Below are positions 8,925 through 17,032 of a DNA stretch of 64,000 nucleotides, piece after piece (position 1 is the stretch's first letter; every line of letters begins with the position of its first letter). The stretch comes from an uncultured bacterium (GTDB taxonomy: Bacteria; Cloacimonadota; Cloacimonadia; Cloacimonadales; Cloacimonadaceae). A model generated the notes under the pieces. The model had not been told where the DNA came from. It saw only the letters and a list, made by a program, of their open reading frames with translations, and did no database searches. Made by a program: the position numbers and the translations under genes. Where the stretch lies: contig CALLHY010000045.1 in assembly GCA_938009275.1 (NCBI GenBank), positions 1 through 64,000 on the forward strand, given 5' to 3'.

Positions 8925-9275
8925 TCAATCTGTTTAACTTTCAGTTCCTCAACATCATTACATGTGCTTTGTCAAACCTGCTGTCATAATTGTCAAACCT
9001 GCTGTCATAACATCGCTTGAAACCACTACTTTTTTCCAAACCTCATAATATCTCATAACTCTACACAACATAACATCTTAACCAAATCCATCACTTTTTC
9101 ATACCCCTTGTCCCTTTACATCAGACAATACTCCCCCCGAAGCGGAGAAACCTACTTGCATCACAGCTATTTCCTAAAGATGTCCACATTAAAGTTTCGT
9201 GGGCACTCAAACTATTAGGATATCCCGGGCATGATATGTGCTTATTAATGAACGCCATACCGCTTGGGATAGTAG
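8925..9275. other. Intergenic region between Mu-like element and secreted-protein operon
   Basis: Besides the 21-bp repeat, the 351 bases hold AT-rich text with repeated ATAAC/CATAA words (9040-9085) and no open frame of note. The coding direction changes across it. No terminator hairpin and no target-site duplication could be identified. Confidence 0.5.
8970..9010. repeat. 21-bp direct repeat, candidate right-end transposase sites
   Basis: TGTCAAACCTGCTGTCATAA occurs at 8970-8989 and again at 8991-9010. The two copies are 21 bases apart and match over 20 bases. Each contains two TGTCA words, the inverse of the TGACA words in the left 9-bp array. MuA-family transposases bind about 22-bp sites repeated at each end, so these are reasonable right-end sites. 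That role is inferred from position and motif only. Confidence 0.5.
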
Positions 9276-11258
9276 TTACTTAAGGATTAACAGCTTTCTC
9301 ACATAAGGGATATTGTCTTTTAATAGTCTGATAAAATAGACACCATTACTACATTGGTTACCGTTACTGTCTCTGCCATCCCAGAAAAGGTTATGACTAC
9401 CAGAGCTCAAAGATTGGTTTAGCAAATTATTCACCAGTTGTCCTTTAATATTATACACGGATACCGAAGTTTCGCCTGCGCTTTTCAGGTCAAAGCTTAT
9501 GGTTGTAGCGGTTGAGAAGGGATTAGGATAGTTAAAAACTGCCTGTATTGGTGTGTTTAGAAGGTCATCGTTATTGGATATTTGATTGTGATTTACAATC
9601 TTGGTCTCGCTTTCCAGATTCACTTCATTTGGTCCGGGATTGTATATTGAGGCAATCAAGATTTCATACCATAGTGCTGGGTTTATCCCCGTAAGGGTGT
9701 GGCTTCGTGCATTTCCAGGCTTCTCAATTATCTGCCATTGTGAAGCAGGGGCATTGTATGGCTTATACTTCACTTCGAAATGATCAGGATCAGAATAAGA
9801 CTGCCATGTTAGATTGAAAGTATTGGGCTGTTCAACGGATATACTTTGGAGGTAGGGGATGCAGGGCATATCTGATAAATCACCAAGCTGAAGTCCGTCA
9901 AGGATGAAGGATTCTATCATTATGGCTTTACTCTTTAATCCATCCAGGTCTTTGCCCACAAAATATGCAGTGTAATATGTTAAGCTGAACCCGGGGGCGA
10001 TGCACAGTCGGGCGTCGATATCATTATAATCGTCCATTCCAGGCTGACTACCATATATCACATTTAGATACCTTGTGTCATTTGGCACTGGTTGTTCATA
10101 CTCTGTCATGCCTTGCATCTCGGGCCTTATTGGTGAGAATTTATCGGGATTTGGATTCCTTCCGGTCGCAAGCCAATACTTTTCGTTAGCTGTCCTACTG
10201 GTTGGCACAAGATTCAGTGGATTACGGTCGTCAGGTCCCTGACCAAGATTCCAATACCAAGCATGATGATGAGTAGTTGTGTTGGGAACCATGATTTTCG
10301 TGCCCAGGTAATTGGTTGACCACCCTCCATCACCATCTGCATCCCTGGAAAAGGCAAATTCGTATCCAATACCTTTTACATATCCGCTTATGTCATCAGC
10401 TGCTCCTTGGACTCCGTAGCTGAGAGGATAAATGTCGCTATCCACATATTCGGCTATTGCCACATCAAAAAGGGTGTCTACAAGACTGGTATTGTACACT
10501 GTGTTTTTCACAATAATCATATTATCAAAGTATTGCACAGGCCAGGCGTAGCTTTCTCTATGTATTGCTATGCCAAGTGGGATGTGAGTGTTAAATGAAC
10601 TATATGACCCATGATCTCGTTCACCAAGAGTACCGAAAGGGCAGTAGTCGTAGTAATATGCAGATAAAGTTTCAAATCCAGGAGGATTGAATGTGGAATT
10701 TTGAGGAATACTAAAGCAGTAGTTATTCAGCGGATCGGGAATAGCGAATGGGCGTGGAGCGGGATAGCCCAATATGCTTCTCATTACGTTATCCTGGTTG
10801 TTGTACTGCTGATATGCATCACTCATTTCAGGATTAGCTAACAGCAAGGGATTGTATGCCGGTAACGACTCATAAATATCGTCATCTCCATCGTATCCCA
10901 CAGTAGTTAATGTATCCAACACTTCACGCATTGATGAGTTCCACAAAGGGTCATCTGACACAATTGGCACTGTATTGGAGACAGGAGGGTAAACCGGCCA
11001 GTATAGCTTGTTCCCATATATATCACGTCTATGTTTTTTGGCTGAAATCCAGGTTGCTCCTATGTATAACATGCAGTTTGAGTTAGCCGGCAGGATTAAG
11101 TTCTCTACGTATCCCCGGTTAGTCATAGTCATATTTAGGCTTCCTGATGTGTGTGTCATCGAGTTAAATCTTTTCGTGTCTTCAGAGACCTCTGTAACAG
11201 GAAGAGCAGATAGAAGAGAACAGACAAGAATAAAGATAATTGTAATGCTGCGTTTCAT
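9276..11258 (-). CDS. Secreted protein with Por/type IX sorting domain
   Basis: This 660-residue protein has a signal peptide (MKRSITIIFILVCSLLSALP, cleavage probably after LSA). A fibronectin III-like domain covers about residues 465-550. The C-terminal 85 residues contain FNYPNPFSTATTISF, VSVYNIKGQLV, FWDGRDSNG and NGVYFIRL, which is the FlgD-like type IX sorting domain of FCB-group bacteria. The 400-residue middle part is acidic, aromatic-rich and of unknown function. The protein is expected on the cell surface or outside. Its ATG overlaps the upstream lipoprotein gene by ATGA, with GGGAGGTG upstream, so the two are co-expressed and probably work together. Confidence 0.85.
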   Translation of the reverse strand: MKRSITIIFILVCSLLSALPVTEVSEDTKRFNSMTHTSGSLNMTMTNRGYVENLILPANSNCMLYIGATWISAKKHRRDIYGNKLYWPVYPPVSNTVPIVSDDPLWNSSMREVLDTLTTVGYDGDDDIYESLPAYNPLLLANPEMSDAYQQYNNQDNVMRSILGYPAPRPFAIPDPLNNYCFSIPQNSTFNPPGFETLSAYYYDYCPFGTLGERDHGSYSSFNTHIPLGIAIHRESYAWPVQYFDNMIIVKNTVYNTSLVDTLFDVAIAEYVDSDIYPLSYGVQGAADDISGYVKGIGYEFAFSRDADGDGGWSTNYLGTKIMVPNTTTHHHAWYWNLGQGPDDRNPLNLVPTSRTANEKYWLATGRNPNPDKFSPIRPEMQGMTEYEQPVPNDTRYLNVIYGSQPGMDDYNDIDARLCIAPGFSLTYYTAYFVGKDLDGLKSKAIMIESFILDGLQLGDLSDMPCIPYLQSISVEQPNTFNLTWQSYSDPDHFEVKYKPYNAPASQWQIIEKPGNARSHTLTGINPALWYEILIASIYNPGPNEVNLESETKIVNHNQISNNDDLLNTPIQAVFNYPNPFSTATTISFDLKSAGETSVSVYNIKGQLVNNLLNQSLSSGSHNLFWDGRDSNGNQCSNGVYFIRLLKDNIPYVRKLLILK

Positions 11259-13450
11259 TTCACACCTCCCAAGGTTTTGCCTGGTACCAATATCCCAGCC
11301 AAGATAGTATGTATGGCCATCGTAACATCATCAATCTCCATATAAGAAAGTGGGAAACCAAATACAACAACACTTGAGTTTGCGAAACTGTGTTTATATG
11401 CAACATACTTGGATGAGTAAAGGTCATACTGCTGCTGAGTTGGCGGGTATGTGGGACTGTCAACCGGTTTGCACCCCAAAGCGTAGAGGAAGTTCATGCC
11501 TGCAACTGGGTTGAAGTACATTACTGCCCCATATCCCATTCTGATAAGGAGTTGCGATGAAAAAGGAGTTTCCAGTTCAAGATACATATCACATAATCCA
11601 TTTAACCCATCAGCATGGACGAAGTATGGGTTATTTGTCACTGAGCTACCTAATTGCTCTATCATGCTTAAGTCTGGGATACCGAATCTTTGTGATAAGA
11701 AATCAGGGGTTAATCTCTTGATATATTCAAAAGACTCCAGAAGTTTGTTTGTTCCACTAAGAATGAGGTTTCCATCCCTCGCCAGGTATATTTCCAAAGC
11801 ATCTGCATGAAACTGAATGTTACCGGTTCTGGTAGCATTATCATTGTGCCAGATAACTGCTTTGTAATTTTGCATCACTGTTGGTGATACGCATTCCTCA
11901 ATACCAGGCTCTGAGATGATGTCAATTGTATGTACAGCACCATAATAACCGGGGATAATAGAATTATAGAAGTTATCCACACTAGTTTCTGGTGAATACG
12001 CTTGGTGGTGCTCAGTATCATCTACAATCAGAATTCCAGACCTCTGGTTGTAACTAACCGGCTGGTGCAGATTGATAGTTGCTGTGGCAGGTAAACTGAT
12101 GGCACCCTGGAGATCTACTGCACACACTTCCAGCAAGTGAGAACTGGATGATAGATTAGAAAAAGTGTGATGCCTTGCCAAATCGTTGAGGTTGTTAACT
12201 CGTAGCCAAGTAGACCCATCTGTATGGCTAACAACGGTTGGATTTATAAAATGGGGTTGGACGGGGAAGGGCATGTTGTCGAACCTCAGGTCGAATGCCA
12301 CAATACTGCTACCATAGTAAATATTCTGCTGGTTCAAGCAGTGGTTTGCTTCTTGTCCCCAGGGGTAATTGTAAAATATCTGGCCAAAATCAGTATTTAT
12401 TGCATATTGACCATTATAGCCCCAGCGGATGTAAAGCTTGAAGTCTTCCGAATTAATCGCCTCATAGCCATTTGGGGTAGTCCATAATCGTCTATTCTTG
12501 TGCAGTGATGAACTGGGGATTACTTCATTGCTAAACACATAATCATAGTTCCCATTTGTGTAATGGTTTTGACCTAAACCAGCAACCGTCTCCGGGTATA
12601 TTATGGCAACAGGTAAGTATCCACTTGCCGCACGAAAGAACACGAATTGATGTGTGGCTTCTTGTACGCCTTGTCTGCTTACAACATAGCACTCAAACTG
12701 CGTGAATTGGTTCGCAGCATTAGGCGTTATAGCCGGTATGGTGGTGCTATTTAACTGCACTTTCCTAATGTTCGGCAAATTTATGCTGCTGTACCAAGTA
12801 CCTTCACTAATGCATTGAAGATTAGAATCTATGATATTTAGTCGATACATGAAGTGACTTGCGAACATACCCTCAACAAATATATCGCTAATCTCTTCGC
12901 GAAGTGCAAATTCAATACCCGTTCCAGTGGTAGCACCGTTGGCAAAAGGCACTAACAATCGGCTGCTAATGAGTCTATCGGAAGTAAATGAAGCAGAATG
13001 CACTACAATCTTACCATCGTCTGTTCTAATCTGCACCTCAACTTTGCTAATCAGGTTATGCAGCTTGCACTCGTTAGATCTGAAATCTATGCTCAAAAAT
13101 GGTGATGATGTCCAGATAGTTCGGTGATTGCCTGGCTCTGAAAGGCTGGGGCTGCCATGAGGTGCTAATGAGTTAGCAAAATACATCCAGCCTTGCTCGT
13201 CTACAAAAACCCCCTCGGGCAGTTCATTGTTCATGGTAGTTATTTTATAAGCGTAGCTACTTCTCCCATTTGAGTTTAAGTGAATGTGTTGTCGATAAAT
13301 ATATTCACCATTATCAGTAGGGATTTGCTCATCAGAAAAATTGATTACATGCTCTAACTCAACTTCTGGAGCTGTAATGCCGGTTCGTCCACACGAGTAA
13401 AAAGTTAAACTAACAAAAATCAACATAATACTAGAGACCAAGCTTCTCAT
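11255..13450 (-). CDS. Large lipoprotein of unknown function
   Basis: This 731-residue protein has a lipoprotein signal peptide ending in LTFYSC (Cys20). It is beta-rich, with Asn/Ser-rich loops, and the C-terminal third (FGIPDLSMIEQLGSSV onwards) resembles the glutamine-amidotransferase-like or ThuA-like fold seen in some FCB surface proteins, including ILIVDDTE and HNDNATRTGN motifs. The family is not firmly recognised. It is the first gene of a two-gene operon with the type IX-sorted protein at 9276. AAGGAG lies before the ATG. An outer-membrane location is inferred. Confidence 0.7.
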   Translation of the reverse strand: MRSLVSSIMLIFVSLTFYSCGRTGITAPEVELEHVINFSDEQIPTDNGEYIYRQHIHLNSNGRSSYAYKITTMNNELPEGVFVDEQGWMYFANSLAPHGSPSLSEPGNHRTIWTSSPFLSIDFRSNECKLHNLISKVEVQIRTDDGKIVVHSASFTSDRLISSRLLVPFANGATTGTGIEFALREEISDIFVEGMFASHFMYRLNIIDSNLQCISEGTWYSSINLPNIRKVQLNSTTIPAITPNAANQFTQFECYVVSRQGVQEATHQFVFFRAASGYLPVAIIYPETVAGLGQNHYTNGNYDYVFSNEVIPSSSLHKNRRLWTTPNGYEAINSEDFKLYIRWGYNGQYAINTDFGQIFYNYPWGQEANHCLNQQNIYYGSSIVAFDLRFDNMPFPVQPHFINPTVVSHTDGSTWLRVNNLNDLARHHTFSNLSSSSHLLEVCAVDLQGAISLPATATINLHQPVSYNQRSGILIVDDTEHHQAYSPETSVDNFYNSIIPGYYGAVHTIDIISEPGIEECVSPTVMQNYKAVIWHNDNATRTGNIQFHADALEIYLARDGNLILSGTNKLLESFEYIKRLTPDFLSQRFGIPDLSMIEQLGSSVTNNPYFVHADGLNGLCDMYLELETPFSSQLLIRMGYGAVMYFNPVAGMNFLYALGCKPVDSPTYPPTQQQYDLYSSKYVAYKHSFANSSVVVFGFPLSYMEIDDVTMAIHTILAGILVPGKTLGGVK

Positions 13451-13676
13451 AACCTCTCCTTATTTAATGCTTTACCGATGTGCATTACAAGTTCGTTTCA
13501 CACCCTTCTTATTCTAAACCGAGTTGCAATCGTTAGCAATATCTGTCAAGTAATATTCTCACATATTATATCTTCTGCTATCTCCTGCAGGCCTACATGT
13601 GCCAAGGGTATTGTCACTCCACCACGATGCCCACACCCGTGTATGCGTTAAGTCCCTTGTGGACGGCAGATATTAG

Positions 13677-13696
13677 CCTGAGGCGCAAGCCTCAGG
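13677..13696. repeat. REP palindrome, inverted copy
   Basis: This is one copy of the CCTGAGGC/GCCTCAGG palindrome in the opposite orientation to the array at 14176. The trailing segment (GGACGGCAGATATTAG before it) is the reverse complement of the one that follows each array copy. It sits downstream of the tyrosine transposase pseudogene, so that gene is flanked by inverted REPs. Confidence 0.85.
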
Positions 13697-13729
13697 TTCA
13701 AATATTCATCAATCCCCCAGATATTCCAT

Positions 13730-14142
13730 TCAATGTTTAGATAACAAAGCCATAAATTCGTCCTCAAACGGCATTTTGGCATGATGCTCTTTTTGCGCCG
13801 CGATATACTGATACACGCTATCCATTGATGACTTGCTAACCGTAAACGCACCATAACCCACCTGCCAATTGAATTTGGGATTGTGTTTTTCCCGATACCA
13901 TTTACTGGAGTTGGTCTTTAGCAGCCGCATAAAATCGGCAATGCTAAGCTCTTTGGGAAGCATACACAAGATGTGAACATGATCCGCCATCCCGTTTATG
14001 ATGATGGGTTCACCCTTCAGGCTGCCAATTATTCCCCCGATGTATTCGTGCATCAGCCTGCCCAATTCCCCTCCAGGAATCTATAACTTTCCTTGGTGGA
14101 AAACACGATGTGCACGGCCATAAAACAATATGATGTTGCCAT
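13730..14142 (-). pseudogene. REP-associated tyrosine transposase (Y1, IS200-like), frameshifted
   Basis: Reading from ATG 14142 (GGAGG 5 bases upstream) gives MATSYCFMAVHIVFSTKES, the typical start of IS200/RAYT enzymes. That frame hits a stop just after GNWAG. The other frame continues with GRLMHEYIGG, HVHIL (the HUH metal motif) and YQYIAAQKEHH (catalytic Tyr), to position 13730. The two halves join if the G4 run (C4 at 14068-14071 on the plus strand) had one more G, so a one-base deletion or sequencing error is the simplest cause. Such enzymes nick single-stranded REP hairpins and spread them. Here the gene lies between REP copies. Confidence 0.85.
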
Positions 14143-14175
14143 ATTGCCTCCTTGTTGTGTTGGTTTTGTCCTGTT

Positions 14176-14700
14176 CCTGAGGCTCACGACTCAGGCTAAT
14201 ATCTGTCGTCCGCAAGGGACTCTATACGGTTTTGTCCTGTTCCTGAGGCTTGCGCCTCAGGCTGATATCTGTCGTCCGCAAGGGACTCTATACGGTTTTG
14301 CCCTGTTCCTGAGGCTTGCGCCTCAGGCTGATATCTGTCGTCCGCAAGGGACTCCATAATCACTCGATAGGGTTTTGTTGGGTGTGTCGCCCATACCTGA
14401 GGCTTGCGCCTCAGGCTAATATCTGTCGTCCGCAAGGGACTCTATGATCACTCGATAGGGTTTTGTTGGGTGTGTTGCCCATACCTGAGGCTTACGCCTC
14501 AGGCTAATATCTGTCGTCCACAAGGGACTCCATAATCACTCGATGAGGTTTTGTTGGGTGTGTTGCCCATACCTGAGGCTTACGCCTCAGGCTAATATCT
14601 GTCGTCCGCAAGGGACTCCATAATCACTCGATAGGGTTTTGTTGGGTGTGTCGCCCATACCTGAGGCTTGCGCCTCAGGCTAATATCTGTCGTCCTAAAG
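14176..14700. repeat. REP array: seven palindromes with conserved tails
   Basis: Seven copies of an imperfect 20-base palindrome (CCTGAGGC, 4-base loop, GCCTCAGG) start at 14176, 14242, 14308, 14396, 14484, 14572 and 14660. Spacings are 66, 66, 88, 88, 88 and 88 bases. Each is followed by a conserved tail (CTRATATCTGTCGTCC, CAAGGGACTC). From copy 3 on, a further CACTCGATAGGGTTTTG segment accounts for the longer unit. Copy 1 has a changed stem (CTCACGAC) and copy 7 a shortened tail. All are in one direction. The unique-looking parts are also repeated, so it is not a CRISPR. Confidence 0.9.
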
Positions 14701-14980
14701 GACTTACATACATATCGTTATGACAATTACAGATTCATAATTAGTATAACACGTAAGGTTTTACGTGAACTCCATTACTCCCGCACACCAGCACGCCAGC
14801 ACACCCATGCACGAGCTTACGGAAAATGAATTAATGATAGCGGGTAAAACACTCGAAAACAACATACTAGCTTACACATGTTTTACCATTAATTCTGATG
14901 GAGTTCTTTATCCCGCACAAGACAACCGATTCTCTATTACATAAACCAGTGCTTCTTACATAAGCATCTGCTCTACTAGA
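14701..14980. other. Gene-poor stretch with small inverted repeats
   Basis: This stretch contains GGTAAAACA (about 14843) facing TGTTTTACC (about 14888) and AACTCCAT facing ATGGAGTT. The text around 14780-14810 resembles the CCAGCAC-rich stretch near 170-215. No ribosome site or gene start is convincing. It leads into the truncated gene at 14981. Confidence 0.4.
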
Positions 14981-15376
14981 ATGGGCTGTTATCTGCTTAC
15001 TTATAATGGCAGTGGCAATTATGCGGGAATCCAATTCAAGGCGTCTGGGTCTGCGCTTTCTGCTATTGACCCTGGCAGCCAAAGCCTTGCAATTTTCCAG
15101 CTATCTAGTGCTTTTCCAAATCCTTCGGGACTGGAGACCAGATTTAAGCTTGAATTGCAGGATTCAGTCCCCGGTAATATGGAAGTATATAACCTGCGTG
15201 GACAGCTTGTTATGCAACAAGAACTGATAGACTTGGAAAGAGGATCACATATTCTGTCCTGGAATGGCATTGATAACAAGGGCAAACTATGCAGCAATGG
15301 CATATACTTCATTCGGGTTAATATGAAAGGGCATAGCCAAACCATAAAGACTGTGCGCATTAAATATTGCAACTAA
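14981..15376 (+). pseudogene. C-terminal remnant of a type IX-sorted secreted protein
   Basis: The 131-residue frame has no signal peptide and no ribosome site. From about residue 45 it is a complete sorting domain: SSAFPNPSGLETRF, MEVYNLRGQLVMQQE, LSWNGIDNKG, NGIYFIRVNM. This is the same FlgD-like domain that ends the proteins at 9276 and 28005. The first 40 residues look like the tail of a preceding beta domain. A larger gene has probably been truncated, with the REP/RAYT block now on its 5' side. Confidence 0.8.
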
Positions 15377-15393
15377 GATGCTTCACCATAATA

Positions 15394-15405
15394 GGGGGGG
15401 GGGGG
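15394..15405. repeat. Run of 12 G
   Basis: This homopolymer of 12 G lies 18 bases after the stop of the remnant at 14981 and 26 bases before the end of the convergent lipoprotein gene. Such runs slip easily in replication and in sequencing. The exact length should not be trusted. Confidence 0.9.
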
Positions 15406-15430
15406 CAAAGCACCTTTAACATTGCTGAGC

Positions 15431-16063
15431 TTAATCGAAGGAGAATTCCTGATAACTCCATGAATAGGCACCAAACTTGTTGTCTGTGCTATTGTGTGAA
15501 TTGAGAGTGGCAATTATTAATTTTGTGTATTGGCGCTCTGGAAGGGTGAATTCTCTTTTGTTGGCGGGCAACATAATATCCACACAATCTTCACCATCGT
15601 CAGTAGTGAACCATGCCTCAACAAACTGATGCATATTGGATGATGGTAAAGCCCACGTTAGATGCGGAGTTGCAGTGCTATAATCACAGTTCGCGCTACT
15701 GATATTTTGGGCTATCTTGATGCTAAAGGAGTAATCTACTTCATCTACATGCAGTGTTCCGCTGTATGTTTCTCCTGGAGTTGCCGACACTAAGGCAATG
15801 TGTTCTGAAGTAACGCTGATCTCCTGTCCGTCAAAAGTGAGGGCGTAAGTGTGAGCCTCACCAATCTCACAATCCCAAACAACTCTGTACTGCCCCTTGG
15901 CATCAGGCATGGGATAAAAAGCAACCCAGTAATCACAAGCCTCTGGATCGATAAAAGTAAGGATGTTATCATCCACTACTGGCTCTGTAGAATCAGTTTG
16001 ATTGCAACTCGCTACCATAACCAAACAAGCAATGACAACAATCAACTTAATAATGATGTGCAT
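15431..16063 (-). CDS. Small lipoprotein of unknown function
   Basis: This 210-residue protein has a signal peptide with lipobox MVASC (Cys20) and an acidic Asp/Thr linker after it. The remaining sequence is beta-rich with repeated Trp/Tyr/Phe positions, suggesting one or two Ig-like domains (around 55-120 and 125-205). No enzyme motif was seen. AAGGAG lies 6 bases before the ATG. It is a single gene, flanked by the DUF3788 gene upstream on the same strand (115 bases). Location in the outer membrane or periplasm is inferred. Confidence 0.7.
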   Translation of the reverse strand: MHIIIKLIVVIACLVMVASCNQTDSTEPVVDDNILTFIDPEACDYWVAFYPMPDAKGQYRVVWDCEIGEAHTYALTFDGQEISVTSEHIALVSATPGETYSGTLHVDEVDYSFSIKIAQNISSANCDYSTATPHLTWALPSSNMHQFVEAWFTTDDGEDCVDIMLPANKREFTLPERQYTKLIIATLNSHNSTDNKFGAYSWSYQEFSFD

Positions 16064-16178
16064 CTTCCGCTCCTTATTGATATTGGGAACCTAATCTCGT
16101 ATTAACAACCGATGGTTTTTATATGCTTAAAAAGTGTCAATCTCTTTTCATGCCATCGTTCCTATACCTAGCCAAGGT

Positions 16179-16613
16179 TTATAAGAGCTTCAGGTCGCAT
16201 ATCTTACAGAAAGCGTCCAAATCCTTCTGGTTTCTTATCTGAAGCATCATCCATTTGCCGATCTTCATAAAATCATCTGCCTCCAGGTATTGCCGTGTCA
16301 AATCTTTGCCAAGTTCTGGCAGGGCGTTCTGCATGGCTTCATCCACCGAGTATGGTACTACCACAAATACGGAAAAAGAGCCAAGTTCAGGATACAATGT
16401 TCCCAGGCTTTTGCCTCTTTTTTGCAGTTTCATGTTCCAGCCCGGTTTACCGGAACAGACACTGAAGCTTAGTTTGGTCTTTGCCTTCCAAGTGGCTTCG
16501 TTCCGTTTCATCAGCTCTTTCCAGAGGTTTGCGGCTTTATCTCCCAGGAAAGCTTCAATCTCAGCCTCGCTGGGCTGGACATCTTTAGGATATAGTTCAT
16601 GCCATTCTTTCAT
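16179..16613 (-). CDS. DUF3788 family protein
   Basis: This 144-residue soluble protein has the layout of DUF3788: an N-terminal W-HELYPKD segment, KAKTKLSFSVCSGKPGWNMKLQKR in the middle, a hydrophobic strand FSVFVVVPYS, and a C-terminal cysteine pair (FCKICDL). Members are often involved in small-molecule or heme-associated roles that are not well established, so no function is given. ATG 16613 is preferred because GAGGAG is 6 bases upstream. The ATG at 16619 touches that site. A TTGACA box lies about 55 bases upstream (16685-16680). Confidence 0.7.
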   Translation of the reverse strand: MKEWHELYPKDVQPSEAEIEAFLGDKAANLWKELMKRNEATWKAKTKLSFSVCSGKPGWNMKLQKRGKSLGTLYPELGSFSVFVVVPYSVDEAMQNALPELGKDLTRQYLEADDFMKIGKWMMLQIRNQKDLDAFCKICDLKLL

Positions 16614-17032
16614 GTGCATCTCCTCAAATTGATACTGATCTGGATTCTTTCACATTTTGCAACGAAATATGCTAGATTGCTATTGTCAAGAGTTTCTGCT
16701 AAGTGTCATAAATATCCATGAGGGAATCCAGCCATTATCTAGCCACAAATGGCACAAATAACTCCACGAATAAGCGCAAGTCCCGCACCCGGCATGCCAG
16801 ATTTAGTGTAGCTCAACAATCCCGGCTACAAAGCTTCTTGGGCGGAGGGTGTTCACAAACTGGTTATAACTCATAACCCCGATTGTGGGGGTGATGAAGC
16901 GATGGGGTATTACAATGCAGATAAAAAAACCGGAACCATTGGGCTCCGGCTGGGATATTAGCAGCTTAACTTATGATAAGTAACTCAGTTAAATGGTTAC
17001 AAATAAACTTAACATTGAGCTTAAGCTTAAGG
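16614..17032. other. Intergenic region between rpoD end and DUF3788 gene
   Basis: This 419-base stretch holds the rpoD terminator, the DUF3788 promoter region near 16680, and two hairpins back to back: GGTTAT/ATAACC at 16862-16878 and CCCC/GGGG at 16877-16890. No gene is supported. Confidence 0.5.
16923..16949 (-). terminator. Intrinsic terminator after rpoD
   Basis: On the minus strand CCGGAGCC, loop CAAT and GGTTCCGG form an 8-bp stem with one G-T pair, followed by seven T. It lies 84 bases beyond the rpoD stop and closes the macromolecular synthesis operon. Confidence 0.85.

Larger units (their letters stand above)
1..9010 (+). mobile_element. Compact Mu-like transposable element (capsid-less)
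   Basis: Eleven tightly packed plus-strand genes (gaps under about 70 bases, several ATGA overlaps) follow the early-to-late order of phage Mu: A-type transposase, B-type ATPase, small genes, Gam, zinc ribbon, MuF, a tail-like protein and a gp10/gpG-like protein. No terminase, portal, capsid, protease, sheath or fibre gene lies between them, so no virion could be built from this set alone. The left limit is a guess, because position 1 is the window edge and starts in a TGACA repeat. The right limit is placed at a 21-base direct repeat rich in TGTCA (8970-9010), the inverse of TGACA. This may be a domesticated or satellite element, or the remnant of a larger prophage. Confidence 0.6.

Noticed and set aside
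14093..14359. Open frame across the REP array
   Set aside because: Translation repeats because the DNA repeats every 66 bases. It is not conserved coding.
14176..14700. CRISPR array
   Set aside because: Repeats are palindromic REPs and the sequences between them are also repeated, with no unique spacers and no cas genes.
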